From contig NZ_FOJY01000010.1 of the NCBI RefSeq assembly GCF_900112085.1, positions 60,220 through 124,219 on the forward strand: a stretch of DNA of 64,000 nucleotides. Direction: 5' to 3'. Below the pieces are notes generated by a model. It had not been told where the DNA came from. It did not search any database and worked only from the letters and a program-made list of their open reading frames with translations. This DNA comes from Acetitomaculum ruminis DSM 5522 (GTDB taxonomy: Bacteria > Bacillota > Clostridia > Lachnospirales > Lachnospiraceae). Made by a program: the position numbers and the translations under genes. This document shows, one piece after another, positions 19,517 through 26,498 of this stretch. How positions within the stretch are numbered: the stretch's first letter is position 1; every line of letters starts with the position of its first letter.

Positions 19517-19799
19517 TGAAATCTGAAAAAATAAAAAATTGGTGCATTTTGCACCAAGTAAATAAAAAAAATACAAAAAAATATTATATGTTGTTCGTTG
19601 ACCTGAATTTAATGATTTTTTAAAATAATTTTATGTAAAAAATATAACATTCATGTAAATATAACCATTTATCCTCTAAGAATGCTGATAAATCAGCTTA
19701 TTTTTGTAAGGGGTTACAAAAAGGGATAATTAATTACATGTACAGGTCTTATGAAATGAGAGGGGATATAAGACCGGAAAATTAGGGAGGTAATAGATA
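19517..19799 (+). promoter_or_regulatory. upstream region of the UroD-family gene with two hairpins
   Basis: No gene is seen here. TTGGTGC (19539-19545) and GCACCAA (19551-19557) form a perfect 7-bp inverted repeat. GCTGATAAATCAGC (19684-19697) is a second hairpin, extended by TAAG/CTTA and followed by TTTTT, so it resembles a terminator about 100 nt ahead of the gene. The arrangement would suit attenuation, but no known riboswitch was recognised. Confidence 0.35.
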
Positions 19800-20789
19800 A
19801 TGACACAGAAAGAGAACTACATGCGTTTTATGCATGGAGAAGAAACTGCTTACTGTCCACAGTTTGATTTTACCTGGATGGTAGGCCCGTCAGTACTCTT
19901 TAAGGACAGAAATCCTGACATGAGCGGATTTGACTTTTACGGAGTGGAATACGAAGTATCACCTGAATCAGGTGGAGGATTTATTCCTATTCCGGGAAAA
20001 TTTCTCATGGATGATCTCACAAAATGGAGAGACATCGTAAAAAATCCGGATTTATCAGATGTGGACTGGGAAGCAATGGCAAAAAAAGATTGCGAACATT
20101 TAGACAGAGAAAATAATCCTGTAGTTGCAAACTTTATACCGGGCTTTTTCCAATGTCTTATAAACTTCATGGGATTTACCGAAGGACTTTGTGCCATCTT
20201 TGAAGAGCCGGAAGAGGCAAAGGCAATGATGGAATACATTACGGATTTTTATGTAATGGTGGCAGAAAAAATGATTGATTACTACAAACCGGATATGATG
20301 TGGCTTCCGGATGATGTTTGTACAGAAAGAGCACCATTTATTTCCAAGGAATCCTATGATGAAATATTCATGCCGTCCATAAAAAGATATGCAAGAGCCT
20401 TTATCGACAGAGGAATTCCTGTACAGATTCATTGTTGCGGACAATGTATGGACTTAATTGAGGGATGGGTTGATATAGGAATCACCGGATGGGATCCTGC
20501 CCAACTTTCTAACGATATAGTTGCCATTAAGAAAAAATATGGAAACAAACTTGCCATAAATGGTGCATGGGATTCTTCAGGACCTGTTGCAAGACTTGAT
20601 GTTACGGAAGAAATGCTTAGAGAAGAAGTAAGAAAATGGTGTGATACTTACCTTCCACTTGGAGGCATGGGCTTTATGGGTGGAGTAATAGGAGATTTCT
20701 CCGATCCTGTAATTTTACAAAAAAATGGCTGGATTCAGGACGAATTTAAATCCTATTCACAAAAATTCTTCTCAAAAACCAATGCATAA
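19800..20789 (+). CDS. uroporphyrinogen decarboxylase-family protein (methyltransferase-like)
   Basis: The 329-residue protein has the UroD/MtaA fold: N-terminal FMHGEETAYCPQFDFTW, WLPDDV, and QIHCCGQCMDLIE, a His-x-Cys motif like the zinc site of MtaA-type corrinoid methyltransferases. True HemE enzymes lack this zinc motif and no other haem genes are near, so haem synthesis is unlikely. A role in methyl transfer or O-demethylation is plausible, but no corrinoid protein or activator gene is adjacent. TTAGGGAGG lies ahead of the ATG at a good distance. Confidence 0.75.
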   Translation: MTQKENYMRFMHGEETAYCPQFDFTWMVGPSVLFKDRNPDMSGFDFYGVEYEVSPESGGGFIPIPGKFLMDDLTKWRDIVKNPDLSDVDWEAMAKKDCEHLDRENNPVVANFIPGFFQCLINFMGFTEGLCAIFEEPEEAKAMMEYITDFYVMVAEKMIDYYKPDMMWLPDDVCTERAPFISKESYDEIFMPSIKRYARAFIDRGIPVQIHCCGQCMDLIEGWVDIGITGWDPAQLSNDIVAIKKKYGNKLAINGAWDSSGPVARLDVTEEMLREEVRKWCDTYLPLGGMGFMGGVIGDFSDPVILQKNGWIQDEFKSYSQKFFSKTNA

Positions 20790-20876
20790 GGAATCTGAAG
20801 TAATACCTGTTTCTGGTATATGAGAAAATATACAGTTGATTAAAATTTTTCGTATAAATATATTTTTCCATAGGGA

Positions 20877-20975
20877 GAAAAAACAGGCTAACCTTTCCCA
20901 AAACCAGCCTGTAATAAAAAGATAAAAAATAATGTTAAAAATGTAAAAAACAAATCACAAACCCAGGTGATTTGT
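20877..20975 (-). terminator. two terminator-like hairpins in minus orientation without an obvious gene
   Basis: ACAGGCT (20883-20889)/AGCCTGT (20906-20912) and ACAAATCAC (20950-20958)/GTGATTTGT (20967-20975) are perfect inverted repeats. Read on the minus strand each is followed by a T run; on the plus strand neither is. No minus-strand gene was found upstream, so they may be remnants of lost DNA. Confidence 0.4.
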
Positions 20976-21028
20976 CATGATAAAAAATATAAAGAGTTTT
21001 CCAAAAAATAAAAATAATTCCCAATATA

Positions 21029-21057
21029 AGAGCTTCTTTTACAAGGGGCTCTTTTTA
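21029..21057 (+). terminator. terminator hairpin, first copy of a repeated element
   Basis: AGAGCTTCT (21029-21037) pairs with AGGGGCTCT (21044-21052), followed by T's. The hairpin and its flank (about 50 bp) recur at 21832 after brnA. Confidence 0.7.
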
Positions 21058-21069
21058 ATGTAAAAATTC

Positions 21070-21243
21070 TTCCAAAAAGCAGTTCTAAATATATTCTACA
21101 ATGAATGGAATTATTATAGCGAGGATGGTGCATGGGCAAAAAGAGCAGAAAGAAAATCCCTTGATATAGACGGAATAATAATAAAAAGGGGATATCACCG
21201 TATGCTTGAGATTATAGCCATTATGGAAAATGAAAGGGAGTAG
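21070..21243 (+). pseudogene. remnant of a paralogue of the 280-residue protein at 22109
   Basis: Fifty-seven codons reading FQKAVLNIFYNEWNYY... to ...IIAIMENERE and a TAG stop match the 3' part of the gene at 22109 (LQKAVLNLFYNEWKYY, then RKALDLEG, then ALAIVENKEA). The front about 170 codons are missing, as is an internal block of about 40 codons between the DIDGI and LEIIAI segments. There is no start codon or ribosome-binding site. It is a decayed duplicate, and shows this accessory family has been duplicated and lost here. Confidence 0.8.
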
Positions 21244-21268
21244 ATTTTAAAAATTAACAATATTTTTA

Positions 21269-21297
21269 TTGATTTATACATATAAGGTATTTATAAT
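21269..21297 (+). promoter_or_regulatory. sigma-A promoter of brnT placing the start site on the initiation codon
   Basis: TTGATT (-35; 21269-21274), a 17-bp spacer and TATAAT (-10; 21292-21297). Transcription normally starts about 7 nt past the -10 box, which is 21304, the A of the brnT ATG. No Shine-Dalgarno sequence lies within 12 nt of the ATG. Confidence 0.7.
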
Positions 21298-21303
21298 GTA
21301 AAT

Positions 21304-21600
21304 ATGGAAGAAATAAAATTTGAATGGGATGAGAACAAGAACGAGATTAATAAGGTTAAGCATAAGTTGTCTTTTGAAGAAGCAACAACTGTATTTTATG
21401 ATGTTAATGCAGTACTGTTTGATGATCCTGAACATTCAAAAGACGAAAGTAGATTTTTGATTATTGGATATTCTGAGACTGCTAAACTATGTATTGTGAG
21501 CCATTGTTATAGGGATGGCGATATTATTAGATTAATATCAGCAAGAAAAGCAACTAAAAGTGAGCAATACTATTATAATGAGTACAATGGATGGGGGTGA
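21304..21600 (+). CDS. brnT: BrnT-family ribonuclease toxin
   Basis: The 98-residue protein starts MEEIKFEWDENKNEINKVKHKLSFEEA, the BrnT signature WDxxKxxxNxxKHxxxFEEA, and continues with DDPEHS, RFLIIGYS and RLISARKATKSEQYYY. BrnT is an RNase of the type II toxin-antitoxin class with a RelE-like fold that cleaves RNA and arrests growth. As in known brnTA operons the toxin comes first; the antitoxin starts 6 nt after its stop. The promoter predicts a leaderless mRNA. Neighbouring remnants suggest an accessory locus. Confidence 0.9.
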   Translation: MEEIKFEWDENKNEINKVKHKLSFEEATTVFYDVNAVLFDDPEHSKDESRFLIIGYSETAKLCIVSHCYRDGDIIRLISARKATKSEQYYYNEYNGWG

Positions 21601-21606
21601 AAGATT

Positions 21607-21822
21607 ATGAGGGATAATTATGATATTGCTAAATTAAATCCAAGACCAAATCCTTATGTTAAAAGATTAAAGAAAACAATAACAATAAATATTGAAACGA
21701 GCGTTATTGACTACTTCAAAAGTCAGGCAGAGAGTACCGGGATACCTTATCAAACACTTATTAATTTATATTTGAGTGATTGTGTACAAAACCATAGGAA
21801 ACTAAATATGACTTGGAGTTAA
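21607..21822 (+). CDS. brnA: BrnA-family antitoxin
   Basis: The 71-residue protein has KKTITINIETSVIDYFK and ESTGIPYQTLINLYLSDC, a ribbon-helix-helix fold typical of BrnA. It is expected to bind and neutralise BrnT and, as the BrnT-BrnA complex, repress the shared promoter. GGGGTGA lies ahead of its ATG. It follows brnT by 6 nt, so the two are cotranscribed, and a terminator follows. Confidence 0.88.
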   Translation: MRDNYDIAKLNPRPNPYVKRLKKTITINIETSVIDYFKSQAESTGIPYQTLINLYLSDCVQNHRKLNMTWS

Positions 21823-21831
21823 ATATCAAAT

Positions 21832-21860
21832 AGAGCTTCTTTTATAAGGGGCTCTTTTTA
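21832..21860 (+). terminator. terminator of brnTA, second copy of a repeated hairpin
   Basis: AGAGCTTCT (21832-21840) pairs with AGGGGCTCT (21847-21855) through two G-U pairs, followed by T's. It is nearly identical to the copy at 21029. Confidence 0.8.
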
Positions 21861-21987
21861 ATGCAAAAAAACTCCCAAAAACGCATGAAGTATGGCAAGA
21901 TAATTGTCTAAATGTTATAATTTGATTTAGTAAGGTGGGTTGGACATTTAAAAATATCCGTTAAAAAAATTTGTTGAAAATTTTGAG

Positions 21988-22030
21988 TACATGAGGAAGT
22001 AGCAAGGCGGATTAAGAATGTCCGTTTTAC
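21988..22030 (+). repeat. right-end fragment of the structured 158-nt element
   Basis: ATGAGGAAGTAGC, GGCGGATTAAGAATGTCCG and the end TTTTAC match the right end of the insert in the Rpn gene copies (31086-31126, 39533-39573). The GCGGA/TCCGT hairpin is kept; the left and central hairpins are absent. It lies upstream of the 280-residue gene. Confidence 0.65.
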
Positions 22031-22108
22031 AGATTAAATTGTATAAAATATGTACACAAAAACATCAATTAAGGTAAATAATAAAGATAAAAAGAGGGGG
22101 CAGAAAAA

Positions 22109-22951
22109 ATGATAGTAATAAGAGGTTTGGAAGAAATTGGGGATTTTTTGGAAGAAGTAAATAAAACCATGGAAGAAAATGGATTTGATACTGACTATAT
22201 AGACGAAAACTGTCCATTAATTCTTTGGGATACTCAAAAAAAGGAATGGAGTGCCATAAAGGGCTTTCGCAGCGAAAAGATAAGTGGCAGTCAGTTCATT
22301 TTTAAGACAGAATTTATACCAATGGACGGCTCAGAAGTAATAAACAAAGATTCCATAGAGTCGGAGATGCAAAAAGTAGAAGAACTAATCCAAAGTGAAT
22401 CAGAAGCTGCAAAAAAAACAGCAAAAATAAATAATAAAAAACCACTGTTTATTATAGGTAGCGTTGGAAAAAACGCCTATAATGTCTGGTCTTTGGAAGA
22501 AAATAAACAGATGAAAATCTGGGGTTACAAAACCTACTTAGAAGACTTTTTCTATTCCCAAAAAGAAGGAGAAGAACTGATAGATAATAAGGGAAAATAT
22601 CAGGTATTTGCACCTTCAAAAGCTCTTTTACAAAAAGCAGTTTTAAATTTATTCTACAATGAATGGAAATATTACGGCGAAGGGGATGTCTGGGTAAAAA
22701 GACCGGAAAGAAAAGCCCTTGATTTAGAAGGAATCAAAGTAAAATATCCCCTTTACGAAACTGCCTTAAAATATGTAAATGACTTTTATACAACAGATCA
22801 AAAACAGGAAAACATAAAATATTCTAAACTAGAGCAAAAACTCGATCGCTTTGAAGAACTTTTGCAAAACAATATCCTGGAGGTAATAGCAAAAAGAGAG
22901 TATCAGATATTGATAGAAGCTTTAGCGATTGTGGAAAATAAAGAGGCATAG
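22109..22951 (+). CDS. uncharacterised 280-residue protein
   Basis: Not recognised. The protein is soluble and charged, with no signal peptide or membrane segment. Parts are an N-terminal region with ENCPLILWDTQKKEW, a lysine/glutamate-rich linker near residues 90-110, a middle part with PLFIIGSVGKNAYNVWSLE and a C-terminal helical region containing YSKLEQKLDRFEELLQNN, a likely coiled coil. GAGGGGG precedes the ATG. A truncated paralogue lies 1 kb upstream at 21070. Its stop codon overlaps the start of a bidirectional terminator. The setting between two toxin-antitoxin loci suggests an accessory or defence-related role, but nothing in the sequence shows it. Confidence 0.65.
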   Translation: MIVIRGLEEIGDFLEEVNKTMEENGFDTDYIDENCPLILWDTQKKEWSAIKGFRSEKISGSQFIFKTEFIPMDGSEVINKDSIESEMQKVEELIQSESEAAKKTAKINNKKPLFIIGSVGKNAYNVWSLEENKQMKIWGYKTYLEDFFYSQKEGEELIDNKGKYQVFAPSKALLQKAVLNLFYNEWKYYGEGDVWVKRPERKALDLEGIKVKYPLYETALKYVNDFYTTDQKQENIKYSKLEQKLDRFEELLQNNILEVIAKREYQILIEALAIVENKEA

Positions 22952-22992
22952 AAATAATGAGGGGCGCTCTACAGACAGCCCCTCATTATTTC
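22951..22992. terminator. bidirectional intrinsic terminator
   Basis: GAAATAATGAGGGGC (22951-22965) and GCCCCTCATTATTTC (22978-22992) form a perfect 15-bp stem. It separates the 280-residue gene from the convergent PIN-domain toxin gene. Confidence 0.85.
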
Positions 22993-23006
22993 ATTAAAAT
23001 ATTAAA

Positions 23007-23414
23007 TTATAATCGCTGTATCAATTCTATTGGAGTATATGCTGGGATTGGACTTTTCACAAAGTCTTTTACATTTCTTGTGATAATAAAGTCTACTCCA
23101 ACCTTTGAAGCAGTTTGAATTTGAATTGCATCTTCAAAGTCCTTTAAATTCAGTGTAAGAGCATTTTTCACATCTTCATGGGTTAAATCTTCGAAATTAA
23201 ATATCAAAGACAATTCCTTATATATAGAGTCTATTTTTTCTGGCGATAGTTCTTTTCTAAGAATGTAAACAATGTTCATAAATGTTAAAATGGAAACATA
23301 GCCCATTGCTTTTTTACTTTCACAAAGCTTCCATATGATTGCTGAATATTTATAGTGTGGCTCTCTTTTTTGAAGGACATCCAGTATAATATTTGCATCA
23401 ATCAGTAATTTCAT
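23007..23414 (-). CDS. PIN-domain toxin ribonuclease
   Basis: The 135-residue protein has the PIN-fold acids: Asp6 in LLIDANIILD, Glu/Asp in the middle and LKDFEDAIQ near 92-97, followed by VDFIITRNVKDF. PIN toxins (VapC-like) are Mg-dependent RNases. It overlaps the end of the Phd-like antitoxin gene by 17 nt, so the two are translationally coupled. The RNA target is unknown. Confidence 0.85.
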   Translation of the reverse strand: MKLLIDANIILDVLQKREPHYKYSAIIWKLCESKKAMGYVSILTFMNIVYILRKELSPEKIDSIYKELSLIFNFEDLTHEDVKNALTLNLKDFEDAIQIQTASKVGVDFIITRNVKDFVKSPIPAYTPIELIQRL

Positions 23415-23640
23415 ATTTTTCTTTTAAAGCTTCCTCTCTGATATTATCATAATCGTAATCCCCTTTTAGTATGCCTGTAAGTGCATCTGTAAGATAAGAT
23501 ACAGTTTTTTCTTTCGGAATAAGTCTTCCAACTTCCTGACCATTTTTCGTTATAATAACTTCGTTTCCATTTATAACCATCTGAAGATATTTTCCAAAGT
23601 GATTTTTCATTTCGGTAGCAGTAGCTACTTTTTCTATCAT
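23398..23640 (-). CDS. Phd/YefM-family antitoxin
   Basis: The 80-residue protein has the Phd fold MIEKVATATEMKNHFGKYL, NEVIITKNGQEVGRLIP and a C-terminal acidic tail that would wrap the PIN toxin. It probably neutralises the toxin and represses the operon. AGGAGG stands ahead of the ATG. It is the first gene of the pair. Confidence 0.88.
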   Translation of the reverse strand: MIEKVATATEMKNHFGKYLQMVINGNEVIITKNGQEVGRLIPKEKTVSYLTDALTGILKGDYDYDNIREEALKEKYEITD

Positions 23641-23660
23641 AATAATAGCCTCCTTTCAAA

Positions 23661-23700
23661 TTGGCTAATTTAATTATAACAAAAATTAGACAAAAGTAAA
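23661..23700 (-). promoter_or_regulatory. promoter and operator of the Phd/PIN operon
   Basis: On the minus strand TTTACT (-35; 23695-23700), 16 bp, and TATAAT (-10; 23673-23678). TTGGCTAATT (23661-23670) and AATTAGACAA (23684-23693) are an inverted repeat with one mismatch that brackets the -10 box, as expected for an autoregulatory antitoxin site. Confidence 0.7.
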
Positions 23701-23840
23701 CCTATGAAAATTGGAAAGCTTCCCCACAACACACAAAATTCACCAATATGAGAAAAAAGTCCTATATATCCCGCTAAAAATAAATAACAATAAACTTTCT
23801 AAAACAAATGAAAAAAATCTATATAATTAACATAAAAACC

Positions 23841-23879
23841 CCAAAAATCGCCTTATTTTTGGTACTTATGTACTAAAAA
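23841..23879. promoter_or_regulatory. hairpin and GTAC palindrome upstream of flagellin 1
   Basis: CCAAAAAT (23841-23848)/ATTTTTGG (23855-23862) and the adjacent GGTACTTATGTACT (23861-23874) are overlapping palindromes. A related GTAC palindrome lies at the -35 region of the other two flagellin genes. The stretch 23701-23840 is AT-rich with nothing else seen. Confidence 0.35.
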
Positions 23880-23917
23880 TTTTATTAAAATAATAAATTA
23901 ATTTTAAATAGGGGGGT

Positions 23918-23944
23918 TAAGAGGGCAAATAATCCCACCGATGT
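23918..23944 (+). promoter_or_regulatory. sigma-28 (SigD-type) promoter of flagellin 1
   Basis: TAAG (23918-23921), exactly 15 nt, then ACCGATGT (23937-23944), close to the flagellar sigma consensus TAAA-N15-GCCGATAT. The same layout stands ahead of both other flagellin genes. The start site would be near 23951, giving an unusually long leader of about 445 nt. Confidence 0.7.
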
Positions 23945-23950
23945 ATAAGT

Positions 23951-24395
23951 TGTAACAGATGAAGCTGTGTTTGATGAAAGAAATGAAAGTTTTGTTTAAG
24001 AGTTTGGGAGTGATAATATACTTTGCTAGCGATGTAATAAGTAAAAGTAAGAAAACCAAATAGTAAAAAAGTTAGAAACCAAAAGACAAAAAGTCTAATA
24101 AACTTAAGAAAAACCCAAAGGTTAACCAATAAGAACCCAAAAATTTAAGTAAAATTAAAAAACCAGTGAATCTATTAACAATCGAAAATCTGTAAATGAG
24201 TCAGCAGGTTTGAGATTAAAAGAAGCTTATTAAAAGGTACATCCAAACCAGATTTAAAACCGTACCGGATAAGTGGAAAAAACAAAAGTAAAAAAGTAAA
24301 AGTAAAAAGTTTATTATTACCATGCAAGGATGACTGGTAATAAAAACAAAAGGTGGTAAAAACCGCCTGCCATAGCATTCAAGGAGGATAATATT
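23951..24395 (+). promoter_or_regulatory. long flagellin 1 leader with CsrA-type sites
   Basis: No gene is seen. The last 71 nt hold CAAGGATGA (24325-24333), a hairpin AGGTGGT/ACCGCCT with an AAAA loop (24351-24368) and CAAGGAGG (24380-24387), the ribosome-binding site. The two GGA boxes and intervening hairpin match the plan in the other two flagellin leaders. The upstream 370 nt are A-rich, with no recognised riboswitch. Confidence 0.55.
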
Positions 24396-26285
24396 ATGGT
24401 AGTACAGCACAATCTGCAGGCAATGAACGCTAATCGTATGCTTGGCATCACAACAGATGCACAAGGCAAGTCAACAGAGAAACTTTCTTCAGGTTACAGA
24501 ATCAACCGCGCAGCTGATGACGCAGCAGGACTTTCAATTTCCGAAAAAATGAGAAAACAGATAAGAGGTCTTACAAGGGCTTCTGACAACGCTCAGGACG
24601 GTATTTCCTGCGTACAGACAGCTGAGGGTGCACTTTCAGAAGTAACCGCTATGCTTCAAAGAATGAACGAACTGGCAATTCAGTCTGCAAATGGAACAAA
24701 CTCAGAAGACGATAGAACAGCTATCCAGGACGAAATTAAACAGCTTACAACAGAAATCGACCGTATAGCTGAAACCACTAAATTTAATGAAACCTACCTC
24801 TTAAAAGGTGTAGGAGATTCAAAATATACCACATCAGGTGGCCAGATTTCCGGCGCTACAAAGGCAGGGAAAGTTATTCCATCTACATTAGAAAATGCCA
24901 CTGGAAATAAATATGAAGGTATAATCTCATCTACTCTTGGTAAGGGAACATTAGATACCTTTGAAATAACCTATACAGATAAATTAGGTGAATCTCAGAC
25001 AGCAAAGATAGAATTTACTATTGGAGAAGATGATAATGAAACAGCTGCCAATATAGCAAAGGCAGTTAATGAAGATGAAGATTTAAATATCATCTTTAAT
25101 GCTACCACAGGAGAAGACGGAAGACTTTTCCTTGAGTCAAAGAGAAATTACTATGAACTTCAGGAATTATCAAACGGAGCAAGTGCTTATCAGCTTGTAG
25201 ATGTAACCTTTGGCTCAAGTAATGAAGGTGGAGAAGATAAATTAAAGACCTTAATGTATAATCCAAAGTCAGGTGTTACAAATAAAGAAGCCACACACGC
25301 AGATAATAAAGAATGCTTTTATAAAACAGACGCTAAGGGTGATACTTATTCCATAGATTTTACAAAGCTTAAAGATGGTTCAACAGTTACTATAGATGGA
25401 GTAACCTATACCTTTGATTCAAAAAATTCTGATGGTACTAAGGCCAACACTTTTAAAAATATTGAAGAATTACAGGCATTATTAGGTGGAGCTTATGATG
25501 TAAGCGGTGTAGTAGGATTTGTAGGAAAGAAATATTCTACAGCAGGAGCAAAGAGTATTAATGGTGTAAATACAACTTATGATATTGTGTCAGAGACAGC
25601 TATAGCTACAGCTACTATACCTACAAATGCAGTCGCAACTGATGGTTTAAAATTGGTACCGGATACATTAATAACTCTCTCACCTGGTGCATCAGAAGGT
25701 CAGGCAGGTCTTTCTACTGGTGCTGATATTAGTACTGATACAAAGATGGTTCCAAGAACACTTATTGTAGCGGACACTGACTATACTGAAACCAGCGACA
25801 TGAGCTTTAGCATTAAGATCACCAGAAAGAAACAATCCGAGGAAAGCAAAACCACAGCTTCCAAGGAACCATTGGAATTACGCTTCCATGTAGGTGCCGA
25901 CTCAGCGGATACCAATAAGATAACCGTTAAGATAGATGCCATGGATGCTTCCACTATAGGAATCAGGGATAAGGATGGAAATTCCATTGACCTATCTACA
26001 GAGGAAAGCGCAACCAAGTCAATAGATACCATAGCGGCAGCCTTAAAGGTAGTATCTGCCCAAAGATCAGCACTTGGTGCAGCTCAAAACAGACTTGAGC
26101 ATACCATCGCAAACCTTGACAATATTGTTGAAAATACCACAGCAGCTGAATCTGCAATTCGTGATACAGATATGGCTGAAGAAATGGTTCAATACTCAAA
26201 GAACAATATTCTTGCTCAGGCAGGTCAGTCAATGCTTGCTCAGGCAAACCAGTCAACACAGGGTGTAACAACCTTACTTGGATAG
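24396..26285 (+). CDS. flagellin 1
   Basis: Structural subunit of the flagellar filament, exported by the flagellar type III apparatus. The 629-residue protein has the conserved D0/D1 ends (MVVQHNLQAMNANRMLG, GYRINRAADDAAGLSISEKM; C-terminal RDTDMAEEMVQYSKNNILAQ and LAQANQSTQG). The central region (about 175-520) is long and variable compared with flagellins of 270-400 residues, with KLKDGSTVTIDGVTYTFDS-like beta segments. It differs more from flagellins 2 and 3 than they do from each other. It has its own promoter and terminator. Confidence 0.96.
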   Translation: MVVQHNLQAMNANRMLGITTDAQGKSTEKLSSGYRINRAADDAAGLSISEKMRKQIRGLTRASDNAQDGISCVQTAEGALSEVTAMLQRMNELAIQSANGTNSEDDRTAIQDEIKQLTTEIDRIAETTKFNETYLLKGVGDSKYTTSGGQISGATKAGKVIPSTLENATGNKYEGIISSTLGKGTLDTFEITYTDKLGESQTAKIEFTIGEDDNETAANIAKAVNEDEDLNIIFNATTGEDGRLFLESKRNYYELQELSNGASAYQLVDVTFGSSNEGGEDKLKTLMYNPKSGVTNKEATHADNKECFYKTDAKGDTYSIDFTKLKDGSTVTIDGVTYTFDSKNSDGTKANTFKNIEELQALLGGAYDVSGVVGFVGKKYSTAGAKSINGVNTTYDIVSETAIATATIPTNAVATDGLKLVPDTLITLSPGASEGQAGLSTGADISTDTKMVPRTLIVADTDYTETSDMSFSIKITRKKQSEESKTTASKEPLELRFHVGADSADTNKITVKIDAMDASTIGIRDKDGNSIDLSTEESATKSIDTIAAALKVVSAQRSALGAAQNRLEHTIANLDNIVENTTAAESAIRDTDMAEEMVQYSKNNILAQAGQSMLAQANQSTQGVTTLLG

Positions 26286-26353
26286 AAATAGAGTATAAAC
26301 AAAAAACAAAAGCTTTTAGTTTAGTAATTTCACCAAACCGGTTTACAAGACAT

Positions 26354-26389
26354 AAAACCCTGCATCTGTTTTTGGTGCAGGGTTTTTTT
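26354..26389 (+). terminator. intrinsic terminator of flagellin 1
   Basis: AAAACCCTGCA pairs with TGCAGGGTTTT, followed by further T's. Confidence 0.9.
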
Positions 26390-26412
26390 AATAAAAAATT
26401 TATTGATGTATT

Positions 26413-26439
26413 CATATTTTTACCAAAAGTGGCCGATGT
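26413..26439 (+). promoter_or_regulatory. possible sigma-28 promoter of the glycosyltransferase operon
   Basis: GCCGATGT (26432-26439) matches the flagellar sigma -10 consensus closely and resembles the flagellin 1 box ACCGATGT. The -35 position holds CATA, a poor match to TAAA. If active, the modification genes would be coexpressed with flagellin. Confidence 0.45.
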
Positions 26440-26498
26440 ATGAATATGGCAATATTTTTTTAAAATTTTCAAAAACAAAAAATAACAGGAGAATGCTT

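Noticed and set aside
19800..20789. Haem-biosynthetic HemE
   Set aside because: It has the His-x-Cys zinc-type motif of the methyltransferase branch and no haem genes are nearby.
25781..26478. Antisense ORFs over the flagellin genes
   Set aside because: They are shadows of the conserved flagellin codons, recur in the three paralogues and have no ribosome-binding sites.
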